Positions 13,601 through 26,500 of a stretch of DNA of 64,000 bases are shown piece by piece. The notes beneath the pieces are model-generated. The model was given only the letters and a program-made list of their open reading frames with translations, ran no database searches and was not told the origin of the DNA. The stretch lies in contig NW_004797421.1 of the NCBI RefSeq assembly GCF_000002075.1, forward strand, positions 627,582 to 691,581, given 5' to 3'. A program made the translations under genes and the position numbers. The DNA is from Aplysia californica (taxonomy: Eukaryota > Mollusca > Gastropoda > Aplysiida > Aplysiidae). The stretch's first letter is position 1, and every line of letters starts with the position of its first letter.

Positions 13601-16600
13601 GATTAATTTGGAACTGTTGCATTTTGAAGCTTATTTATGACACATTTGTTCATTGTTCTTTCTTTCTTCTCTTTCCTTCCCCCCGGGGCAGTACCACTGA
13701 CTAGTGTCTTTAGGCCATTCCGAAAGGGGGGACATTTCTCGTTCAAGCATAATAGAATTGTAAATGGGCTGATTCATGTCATGCTCATTACTGTGCCTGA
13801 TCTACAACAGGGAACTGCTGCTTTTTCTTTCCTAATCCTTACCATTGTCATTTTTTTTCTACTTCTTTTGTATGTTTGTCACTCTCTTGTGACCTGCTAT
13901 TTCCGGGGTGCCTTGATAGTTGAAGCAGACCTTGAGCTGTTGAAGCTAGAGAGGTGAGCAGAGTAAGTCTGATTCCCTGTAAAGACTTCTCTGTTGACAC
14001 CCACCCCATGGCGCTCATACGACCTTATGCAGTTGCGAGCGCCGTAAAACCCTTTACTATTTTTTTTTTTTAAACTTCTCTTTCCAAGGATTGATTTGGA
14101 ACTGCTGAGTTTTGGTTCGTGTTTTGAATCTTTTTTAGAGTATATTTGTACATTATTCTTTCTTTTCTTTTCAAGGATTGATTTGGAACTTTTGAGCTCC
14201 AGTGTTGACGTGGAGAGTAACCCTCAGGCCAAGGCTGAGCTGGAGAAACTCCAGAAACTGACGCAGACGGTCATTGAGGACAACACAGAGGAGGAGGAAG
14301 AGGAGGAGGAAGATGCTGAGGTGATGACATGCCGCTTTCTTGGGATAGTTTCTTTTCGTAGGTGGGGTTGGCATAATAATAATAATAATGATTTAAATAA
14401 TTTTAATAGCGTCTACTCCTGTGTGCACACAGCTCCGGGCACTTAACATAACTGAGTAGCAACATGACAAAACAAATAACTTTTTGCACTCTGTTGTTTC
14501 AAGATGTCACTCAAATTCATAAATGTGTTTCTGACTCCCCCAACTTCAAGTGCCTGTAAATTTGGAACCAGGGCCAATAGAATAATACTGTTTACACCCA
14601 CTTGTCAGGCTTAACACTTTGCCATCACAAGATTCATATAGTAAGAACTCTTGCCTTCAAAGGCAAAGGCATTTTGGGGAAAGTCCAAAGAAACTGGGTG
14701 GTAAACATCGCCAATCTGTGAGATGAGGCAGCAAAGTGTTAAACTGTTCATTAGTTCAGAGATGCCAACCAGTACGATTTTACGTATTTTAGTACGATTT
14801 TTTTTTCGAAAATACGCGAATACAACTTTTCATGAAAAAATACGCATCCTGGAATGCGAAAAATACGAGATTCAGCTTGGGCGAGTAAACCTAATTATCT
14901 CAAGTCGCATCTTTTAAAATAGTATCAGTATCGCAGAACTGGAATATTTGAAAACCAAGTCCGATAAGGTCAGTAAGTTCATTTTTGCCGGTCGCAATCG
15001 TGATATTATATTCGTTCAGCTTTTCCTCGTCCGGGGAGTACGTTTCACTTTCACGCGTATAGGCAGCTATAGCGGCAGGCGGAAGCGTATGTGACACTGA
15101 GGCTCGATTGGGAAAATCAAGATCTACTTTCGCTTTCGCTACCACCAAGAAGTTTGCCAGCAGTTGTCTGATAATGCAACATTTGTGGCATGCAGGTTGT
15201 GCTGTATAAATGCAATGTCGTCGTGCAAATAAAATGTAATAAACACTCGGACTCGTCGCTTTGGCTGTTGCTTGTGGTAAAAAAAAAAGAAAAGAAAATA
15301 CAAGCGTCGTCCGATTTTTAGATTGTCTGGCTCGCCATCGTGACCGGTCACCGAACCTGCGCGCATTCGCGTCATAAATAAATGCGGCATCGTGTGAGTA
15401 AAGACCGTCTTTGGTGGGAGTAACGGGGTTGCAAAGTATATGACTACGGAATAGGGGAGGAGATTATTGATTTTTTTGGGTTTAAGATACTATCGGGGGG
15501 TGGTTAAGGTAACACCAGAGGACAAAAACCTGGAAGCGCATTTCAGAATTTTGATTAGAGCTTTCTGCTAAGCGCGCGTTGGTGCAGGCCGTGTGCGGAA
15601 TCGGGACCCCTCATACTTTGCAAGTCTGTGTTATTGAAATAAAGTGTTCGCGTTTCATTGGATGGGTGAAAGTAATTATACCTACTTGGGTGGGTGATAG
15701 TAAATTATACCTACATCTACTTGGATGGGTGATAGTAAATTATACCTACGGTGTATGTTGTAGCTTTCTGTTCAAGACTGGCAGATTTTCAGTGTCACTG
15801 CATCTTGTCCTCCCACAGTTGTTACAACTCTCACAGTGCACGGGTCTACTTGAGCCTTTCAAGTTATTGCTGTTCTCTGAGTTTGAGCAGTAATTTGAGT
15901 CTGTCAGTTCATAATATGAATCATGACACCCAGACTGGTATTTGATAGTCGAAATTCTTGTTCTAGGCCCTTCTGAACTCTCAAAGCAGGATTTATTTTT
16001 TATATAATAATGAGAGGAAAATATATAATAGATTGAAATACTTTTAAAGTCAAACAAGACCCCTGTACGACATTGAACACTGACATGTTGTTGACTGCAT
16101 ACATGTATATTGTACGCGTGTTTGCTCCCTTTTTCGAGCTGGTGAGCTAGTAATTTTTACTATTACTAGTTGGTCGGTCATGGGGAATACACATTTTCCC
16201 CTGAAAATACACATTTTCATATTTCTCAGTACTCATTTCGGTTTACTGTGGTTGGCATCTCTGATAGTTTAATACCCATTCTGTAATATTGTCAAAATGT
16301 GACGAGTGACTTATTTTGGCGGGTTTCTATACAAAGGAGTTTCTTAAAAGTGCCCAGAACATTGCTTGTTCTCATTTTATAGGCAAGGGTTATAAGGTTA
16401 AAAGTAGACCTGCATCCTTGCCGACAATCGTCTGAAATCCGAAAATCCCGACCCAACTGATGTTATCTCTAGGCCCACCTGTATTCGTCAATGTGCGAAG
16501 CGTGAGGCTTGGCCGATTGCCAGCACCCCCTTTTTCTCCGGTCGGCTTTGTCGGCACTTTCGTTTTCATGCCGACTGCCAATGTCGACGTTTCCGACATA

Positions 16601-18581
16601 ATTGTCGGAACCCGAGTAGAGATACGAATATGAAAAAGGACGACCTAAATTATTTTCAGTTTCGTGCTCGAGCGGCCATTTTGAATTTCGTCTGTTGACT
16701 GATTGTTCGGATGTGAATTCATTCAAATCCTATTCACTTGTTCTACTAGATCTGGAGATGGGGTTTCTCGTTCAAGGCTTAGATCTAGATTCTATCTCTA
16801 TTCACTTGTTCCACTAGATCTAGATTTATTTAGATTACAATATGGAGGATTCATATTCTAATTCTATTGTTATTGATCAAACCCTATTATAATAATTATA
16901 ATTAACAATGTAGGCCATTTTATGCTCCTTGTTTGTTTTGAGGTGTGGGTTTTTTTTTCATTTTGGATTGTGCTGACTTTTTTACATGAGGGCAGTTGCA
17001 GGTTGTTTTTTTTTTGGGGGGGGGGAGGTAGGGGTAGGGTTTAGCTTGACTTTGGGGTAGGGTTAGGGTTTGGGGTAGGGGTAGGGTTAGGTCTCTTCTT
17101 TATTGTGTTTGTTGGGGTGGTCGTTCATTACACGGAAGTCCTTCCTTTTATGACACCCACAAAAGTTCTTATGGTTGCGCAAAATTTTAAGACAATCTGG
17201 TTGAGGCTCACATGCAGTTCTATAAAAGGTAGAAGATGTAATATACTTGATTTGAAAGTTTTAAAACATTCAAAACAAGTATATCACATCTTCTGTAGAA
17301 ATTTTAAAAGAGGTGCCTTTTCAGATTATATGTGCATGTCCTGGCTATCAGTTACACTTTGTCAGTGTTTTTTTGTATTCGAAGGTCAATTTCCTTCAAA
17401 AACAAAAATACTTGGGTTTTTTCCAGGGTAAAGAAGATGAGGAGGACCAGAAGGACGACGAAGACATTGGGAATGAGGTGAGTCAGTGTCATGCAGCTGT
17501 ATTATTGGATTGTTGGGCTTTTTATTCCAAGTGGAGAATACACCTTTTTGTGGGTGCTCTAGTGTGTTTTTGTTTCTTTTTTACTACCAAATGCATATCG
17601 TCCTGGTCTCTCCTCTGTCTTTTCTTTGTATATTACTCTCTTGCAGTGGGTGGTTGGCGGGTGCTCTGGTGTGGTGTGCTTCTTCTTTCCTGTCAAACAT
17701 CTATTGTCCTTATCTCCCCTCCTTTTTTGTGTTTGCTACTCTCTTGTAACATCTTCTTGACAGTGTTGCTTGTCTTTACTAAAAATAAGCAAACAATAGT
17801 GGTTTGTTGGCGGATGCTCTGGTCTGGTTTTCTCATTCTTTCCCATAGAATGTCTATTGTCTTTGTCTCTTCTAATTTCCTTTGTATGTTACTCTCTGGT
17901 AACACCTCTAAACTTAATTATAGGAACGCATGTGGTTGGAGGCATCACTGGTAGTTCTTGCTTCTTTAATTTCCCTCTTTGTTGTTTCTCTCCTTCTAAC
18001 ATTTTTTCAACACTATATGACTATTACAGTGTTTTTGTGCTTCTCTTTACTCAAACAAACAGACAAACAATTATTTGACCTATTTTTTGTGTTGTAAGTC
18101 ATGAAACTCTTACTAAAACTAATAATCATAAATAAACAAAACAAGCAGAACGAACCAAACTGTTTTGTCACATGTTCAGGAGAACGAGAAGCCCGGAGAC
18201 CCCATGTCCACCCCCGAGTCGCGTGGCTTCCAGCAACAGTACGCCCTGCGCCAGGCTGAGCTGCACCGACAGCTGACGGAGATCACACGCAGCCTGAACA
18301 GCAAGCAGGCGCTGGCAGACAAAATGACGCAGAGGGATAAAGAGATGGAGTCCATGCAGGCCAAGTACGACGACATGATGAAGGAGTGGCAGGCCAAGAC
18401 TCTGCAGCTGGAGAGAGAGAAGGAGCAGCTGACACATACGCTCCACGATGCCCAGGTCAATGCCAAATCTCAGAAGTGAGTTGATGTTGTTTTTTTCTTT
18501 GTTTATTTTGTTTGAGCAGATCAAGCCTCTCTGACTCTCTCTCTTTCTCTTGTACTTTCACTTTTTCCCTTCCCTTCCCCC

Positions 18582-18614
<33 letters not shown>

Positions 18615-18641
18615 CCTCTCAATTCCCTCCCTCCCTCCCTC

Positions 18642-18712
<71 letters not shown>

Positions 18713-20331
18713 TAATGCATTTATTCTCTCATTTTCAAAATTTCTCTGGAATTTGAAGTAAGTCCTTTTCTTTTCCTTTTTTTCTGTGAGAATTTTGTAG
18801 CCATTGTACATCAGTTCCCTTTAAAATATACGAATGTTGCCATCTTTCCTTTCCCTCTCTCTTCCTAATGACAGGGTGTCAGAACATCGCCGTGTGCGTC
18901 TGAAGGAACTGGAGCAGCAAATGTCACAACTGAAGAAAAAGATGACGGAGCAAACCCGTATTGTGAAGATGAAGGAGAGCTCGGACAAACAAGTATCACG
19001 ACTCAATGTTGAAATTCAGGTGAGTTGAGTTAGCCCATTGGGAGATAATTTTTTGAAAAAGTCAAAATATCGCTTTCATTGTGATTCAAGTAGTCAAACC
19101 TGCTTTAACACCCTCCCGTATAAGACAATCATCTGTGCAAACGGCCACTATTTTTCTCGTAGAAATTTTTATACGTCATATACATACATGCATAATACTT
19201 TAGATGTTTTACGTACACACATGTCCTTTAATTTTTAAGATGTGATATATTTATTAATGTAATGGTGCATTGAGCATTTTTTAGTAAATAAAAATGCGCA
19301 GCATGAATGCTATTTATTATTATTACTTTCTATTTCCTCCCTAGCACATTTTTTTTTTTTACATTATATTGACATTGTGTAAGACAGCCACTTGTCTTAG
19401 GTGACCACTTTTTTCCTTGACAATTTTTAGCCGTTTCAGACAATTTTGAAAATATTTTCCTCTCTACTGTTTACAAACATTAACATGTTTTCAAAAAACA
19501 TTTTAATCTGCATATCCTTTGTGCAGTTGTGAGTGCTTTAAAAACTTTTAGCTATACTAAACTAAATTGCATAATTAGGCATATAAAATTACCCCTGAAG
19601 AAAACAAAGAAAAGTTAAGATTCTAGAGGTAAAATGGAAAGAAGGTTTGTGTATGTTTTCCGGTTTCATTTGAGAACATCATGAGTCATGAGTTACATCA
19701 TGTGGTATGTATTGACTAGGCTGTCTGCGCGATTGCTTTATGAGTATCATCTGGCCTTATTTTGAAGTTAGTATAGAAAAGCGCCCCCCCCCCCCCCTCT
19801 TTTTTAAAAAAAGGAAGAGGCTAGCCGTACTTAATGACGGCTAGACTCGCAGTGTAGCCGTACTTATTCTTAATATGATGGCTAGACTGACCATTTACAA
19901 AAAATAGGCCTACTGAATTGTAAATATACATTTTTAGTGTGCAGTACCTAAAGTATTTGTGTATTTGAGATGAAACCAGGTGCCTTAATGACAGTGCATG
20001 TATTTTAAACCTCCTGTTTTCAAATGTTAATAGGGCCTAAGATAAGTACGGCTAGACTTCTTGTCTAGCCGTACTTAAGTACGGGTAGACAGCCAGGCTA
20101 GCCGTACTTAAGGACGGCTAGACTGTCAGGCTAGCCGTACTTAATATTGATGGCTGAATTGTAAATGAAATTTTTAGTTTGCAATGCCTAAAGTATTTGT
20201 ATTTCAGACAAAACCATAAGGTGCCTTACTGACTTGCATGTATTTGAACCTTTAACAGGCTTGAGTCGATAGGGCCAAACCTAGATCTAAGTACAGCTAG
20301 ACTTCGTCAAAAAAATTGTGTGGACTCCCTT

Positions 20332-20417
<86 letters not shown>

Positions 20418-20479
20418 TCTTTCTCTCACTCTCTCTCTCTTTTCTCTCTCTCTCTCTCTCTCACTCTCTCTTTCTCTTT

Positions 20480-20576
<97 letters not shown>

Positions 20577-23500
20577 CCCCTTTCCTCTCCATCTCTCTCT
20601 CTCTCTCATATACTTTCATACTCACAGAGGGTGGACCCATTTTTGCTTCTGAAATCGAATTTGTCGTGTTTTTTTTTCTTCTGTTGTGACTGAAACGGGA
20701 AAAGAAATTTTGTAAGTCCGACAAGTTATAGTAATAAAGTTGTTTGTTTGCTTCAGACTTTGAAACAGAATCGTGTGCGGCTCATGAAGCAGATGAAGGA
20801 AGAAATGGCCAACTTTCAGAAGTGGAAGCGAGAGAAGGACAAAGAAGTGATGAAATTACAGCAGAAGGTGGGATAGAACTGTTATTTCTGCGTTTCTTTC
20901 TCTTGTTTTCCACTCACAAATGGTTAGGTGAATATTGGTTTGGGGGGGGGGGGTGTTCTGCTTTGAAGAAATTTATAATTTTCACCCCAGTTGACACGGT
21001 TAGTTCTTGTTATTAAAGGGAAGAGGCTTTTGCATCGTAATTATAAAAAAAAAATTACATATTTTTTTACGCCCTTTTGACACAATTTTAGGTCATTTTG
21101 GCGGTGGGACTTATCAGGCTGAGAGTGAGAGAGATAGATACAACATCCTACCAGAAAGACAGAGATACTCAATAAAAATGTTCCCCCCACTTGGGAATTG
21201 TGCTTGGGCCTTCTGTGTGCAGTAGAGCAGAGCACATAACTGTCACACAGTAGTCACCGCCTTTGCACCGCGCCATTTGGCTGTATTCAAGTCGAAATGT
21301 AAACAATCGGTTTACTTGGGAGTCATTTTTGTGGCCCTGATGCAGTTATTATAACTTTGTCTCTTTAAAAAAAATTTACTGTATCTCATATATGATGACA
21401 GAAGTATTTCTACATTTGTCTCAAGATTCCTTGATGGTGATGTTGATATAAATACAGCAGTTTTAAATAGTTTCAATGAAAAGTTTACTATACCTTTATA
21501 AAGTTTATTCAATCTGATGTTGTTTATTTAACCCTATCCCTGGGGGCCGGAATTCTGTGCACACCGATTAGCGTATTTCGGCTACTTTGCAGTCCAACCA
21601 ATGGATCCCAAATCAGCACGGCCTCACTTACCTTAGGCATGCCAAGCATCAGCGGGTCCCGTGTTTCCACAGCCGAAGTGTGCGTGCGTCAGTCTGCGTT
21701 TGTCACCTACTTTTAGAACCGCCTGCGTTGGTTTCAAAACCGAGGCGTACGTTTAGTTCGAAACACGTTACGTTTATAGCTCTTGATATTCGTTCAAGTT
21801 CAATGAAATTTTTAAAAATTGACCGACTTAGACATGAGGAACTTGAAAAGATAACCAGGAAACAAGAGTTCCATTTTTCAATTTAAAATCTTTTATATTG
21901 GCTTGATTTTACATAAAATGTTGTTTCCTGATGAAAATTGTTTTTTTTAAAAATGGTTTTGAAAATCATTGTGCAACTTGAAGGAAAAATTTGAGTAATC
22001 TGGCGCCTTGCAGGGAACGCTGTCTGTACGGAGAAGTTGATCTTGTCAGTGGATTAGAGTTGCATCTGTTGATGCCCACAGATGAGGATGATGTTAATCT
22101 GAATATGTATTTGTTAAGTGCACATATGTTTTTCTCTCTATTGTGTTTGTTCGTTATTCCATTCTTTCTTTCTTTATGATCTTTTCTGCTTCTTCTTTCT
22201 TTCGAGAGTGGTCAGTCAGAATGACTATCTCCTTGGCTGGTGATCACACTTTTTGTTGGAAGACAAATTGTGATGCAAGTGTTTGGAAGGCCCCCATTAA
22301 TATGTTCTACTTCTATTCTTTCCCTCTGATTGTCTGTCTGCGCTGCTTTTTCTCTTGGCACTTACTGACTTATCATGTCGATGAGCTTCTTCTTTACTAC
22401 AGCAGACAAAACAAACCTTTTTTTAAATGAGTTTCTCTCTCTTTAATTCAAAACACAAATAGCTGTCATTCTGTTATGTGAATATTTTGTGATGCTTACA
22501 GGACCGAAAGCGAGATGTGGAGGTACAGAGACTGAAGAAAGACTTCGAAAAGCAGCAAGCAGTGCAGAAAAGGAAGACAGCCGAAGTGAGTGGAGAGTTA
22601 TGCTCACTGATTCGCTTGCTTTTTCATTTAAATGAAAGATTTTTAAAAAATCTTTAGTTGAATTACGTCATCTGAATCCCTAATGTGTCAATATTCTTTT
22701 ATCTATTCTTCATCATAGTTTGCGATTAAATAATTCTACTTGATAGAGGGCTGCGGACAGTTGGAAAATGCCATTGGTAGATCTAAAATCTTTACTGTTC
22801 CAATGCCCGTCGGGTCTATCATTCTGTCTTGCTTTATCCCTGCACGAAATGATTATTGTATCGATGCGCTTCTCTTTACCGAAGTGTATGGATGGTTGGA
22901 GGGCGCTACCGGTAGGTTCTTCTTTTCTTTCCTTTTGTTATTTCTGCCCAGAGGTGCCTGTTTTCCAGACATTTCTTAAAATATGTATAAAGCTAACTGA
23001 ATTTGGCTGTTCTTTTTGATACTAGATGTATTTAACAATACGATTAATTTTGTGTCACCATGCATGACTCTCCACAAGATCCAGACTCTTCCGGTCTATC
23101 TTTTTGTCTTGATTTTTTTCCTGCACTTAATGATCATAAATGTGCTCGTCTTTACTAAAAGAAAATATTACCCAATTGATGGTTGGTTGACGCTCTGGTG
23201 TGGTTTGCTCCTTCTTTCCTATCAAACATCTATTGTCCTGATCCCTCCTTCTTTTCTTTGTATGTTACTCTCTAGTGGAAACACCTCTGGACACGTATGA
23301 CCTATTTGTATGGTCAGTGCTGTAAAATGTGTACTAAAACAAAAACATTACAAAAACATCAGGCTACAGCAGCAAACAAGCGACTGAGAGAGGCACTGGA
23401 TAAGCAGAAGCTGGTGCAAGATGAGAGAACTGGGAAACTGGAGAAGTATGATTCTGCCAGCATTGGAAACAGAGTCAGGGTGAGTGGTTTTTAAATCTCT

Positions 23501-26500
23501 ACTTTTTAGAAATTTCAAAAAAATTGTTGTTGTCAGTAATGGATTAGGATGGGAACTTTTTCTAACATTTTCAGAGAGCAGTGACAAAACAGCCCTTTGT
23601 TTTGTTTTTTAGCAATGTATTTTTTAATTTTTTTTCCCCCAAACATTACAACCCAATGCTCTAGTAAACCTTACAAAAAGTTTACCTCAAAACAAAATAA
23701 TTGTTTCATGAAGGCAAAACACACTTGATTTCAATTCCCAAATAGACAGGATATTTTATTTTCTTTCTGGGATGTCGTATACCACACAGCTTAGGTTGGT
23801 TTTTACAATCAGTGGTCGCAGCCGGCCTCTGCGGTTGTCTAAATTAATATTCCCTCTGTGGTTTGACTGTCTGTCTGCATCACTTTTTCCCTGCACTAAA
23901 TAAACGACCATCGTTGTGTGTTGATGATTATGCCTCTCTTTAAGCAAGCAAAACAAACGTCATGCAGAACATTAACCATCGTACCTTTTGTGGCATTCCT
24001 CTTCAGAAATGGCTGAGTCATGAGCTGGATGTGAAAGTGAGCATGCGGGAGACCCAGTACCATCTGACGGTGCTCATGCAGAACCGGAAAGAGCTGACTC
24101 AGCAGTTGCAAGCACTGAGAGATCAACTGGAAGGAGGTCCCCTGCTGGAGGTTAGTAGTGTGCTCTGTACCATCACTATACCTTCATTAGCGCAACACTT
24201 AATGGCGTCTGGCATCCTGCGCTTATGATGTCACCATGAGTTTCAAATGCAGTACCAGAGTGAGTGGTTAATTTGATGTTTAAAAGACCAGTATCCTTCC
24301 TTCCTCTTATCATTATGTTGGTTTATTTTAGCACTAAATTAGCACCCTGTAAATGACATACAGGTAATACTAACGTTTGTAATGTATTGGGGGGGGGGTG
24401 TCATGATGTTCTTTTCAGACAGTTTTCTTTCTGAGGGTGATGTCGGGGTTAAGGATGGAAAGGGTTAGCATACGTTATTTGTTTTACGTTCTGTCATACA
24501 GACATTCTCGCACACACAAGCACGTGCACACAAAGGCATCGATTTACTTACCTTACAGGTAGACTCATTGCATTTAGGCAGGAGACACAACCTCTTCACA
24601 ACCTTTTTTAAGGTCACTAAGACCTTAATTTCAGATGTTAATGTGTTAAAATTGCTTTGCTGTATTTTCTGGCTGTTCTTTTCTGCTTTCTTCTTACCTT
24701 TTATCCTCAAATGAAATGGTCTGATTTTGAAATTAACATTTTGTGTCTTGTGGGGTATCAGCTCATATGTGGAAAGCTACATCTTTAGTCTGAATTAAAC
24801 CAAAGAGATGGGCTGCGTTGATAAACTTGATGAAAAACTGCTACTCAAAGACGACTGATATCTCTGCCAACAGAGGAAATGGCAAAGCCCAGCCCTACTT
24901 CACATGTTTAACTTTCCATTTTGCTATTTCGACTTTCCTTTTATCCCTTTTAAAGGAGTTTCTATAAAAATGGTTGAATTTGTGACACTACTGTTGATTC
25001 TTCGGATATTTTTTTCTGGTGATTGCAGGCACTAAGTTTTAACTGTGTAATCATGAATGAGTTAACTCATATTTCCAAAAGTTGATGATACTATTATATT
25101 CTTTTAACCCTCAGAAATTCTCGTGGCTGGGCGAAAATGGAGACAAAGATGAGATCAGTTTTCAGGAGAAAGAAATCCAAAAGCAGATGAAGTCCATTCA
25201 GCTTGACATAGAATTGATGTGAGTCCTTGAGAAATGTTTTGTTCAGTATGCTTCTCCCCGCAGAGAATGTCATTTTCCTTATGAACAGACTGGCTTACCC
25301 CAAAAATGCAAGCTTTAAAAAAGAATAGATGAATTGATAAAAAATTGTCCATTTCACATGGTCAGTCAAATACAGATTGAATTTTGAAGAGAAATGCTCC
25401 TTAATGATATGATTTGATTAGATAAAATTGTATTTTATTGTCCGTGTGGGAAATTTTCTGTGGCTGTACAGATTTGGTAAATACACATCATGTAAATATT
25501 CATAGAATTTGAATTGTATATTACTTTGATTCAGTGCTTCCACTCTTCCGTATTTTTACGGAAATCCGTACTTTCTGCTAGTTCCGTACTTGTTTCTCCA
25601 TCATTATCAACTTCCTGCGTAAAAAATTGTGGCAGTGGAGGACTACCGAAATTCCGTATCAAAAGATTCGTACTCATCTACATATCGTTTTGTATAAGTT
25701 ACGGATACTTATGGTAATTCTCTCGGCAATAGTTTATGTTATAGAAACCTGCCAGATTGCGCATTTCCTGCCATCGGCCATTATTCCGCTATGCCCCCAT
25801 GCATTCATTGAGAGTTGGTCGGCAGTACATTTTTTACCTGCAGATTGATCAAAATCTGGGGAACTTTTTTTGCCACTTTCCTCCTTTATATCATTCACTC
25901 ATTCCGTCTGACTTTCTTCGGATTGTCACCACGGCTGGAAAATCTGCGCGTTGTCCAAATATATTGATTTGTGATCTTAAGACAGAAAATCACTGTCAGA
26001 AAGAAATTTTTTTTGCAAATTTATTGTCTAGATCTAGAGAAAATATCAGTGCGAAGATTCTACGGCGTGAGAACACGATAAGGGCCGCGAAAAACTACCG
26101 AAATCTAGAATAATTCGAAGTGGTGTTCCGAGGTTGTGACATGCGACATTCAGGTGTGAAAATTGAGGAAAATTAGGGTATACGCTGGGTAACTGTATTG
26201 TAAAGGTACATATCTATTCATTATTCCCAGGTTTGCCTTCTATCAATGGTGCGATGACAAATTAATTGGAATTATAGTAGCAATGGAAGGGGAACCTGCT
26301 TTTAAACATTGCCAGCAATGGAAAAATTTTGGTGAAAAAATCAAACAAGACAAAATCTTGGTGAAAAAAATAGGTAGTATGGATTGTTGGCAATCTCTTC
26401 AAACAGACTCCCAACCCAAATGCCATTTTCAACCCTCTAAAAGTACTAAATTTCAATTTCCTAGGGGGCTTCACCTCCTGAACCCCCCCCACAGCACACA

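Noticed and set aside
13637-13957. 106-residue ORF
   Set aside because: Lies within the 390-bp SINE-like element, which also occurs at 32571; the translation has no protein features.
17018-17095. A telomere or chromosome end
   Set aside because: Units are degenerate, interstitial within an intron and tied to a dispersed flank found elsewhere in inverted orientation.
17313-17954. 213-residue ORF spanning exon 11
   Set aside because: Only the 51-nt exon is KIF4; the rest is read-through into intron repeats with Phe/Cys/Leu-rich translation of pyrimidine-rich SINE bodies.
20307-20724. Long Ser/Leu and Arg/Glu ORFs around 20.3-20.7 kb, 10.5 kb, 18.6 kb and 62.2 kb
   Set aside because: They are translations of CT/GA dinucleotide tracts in all frames, not genes.
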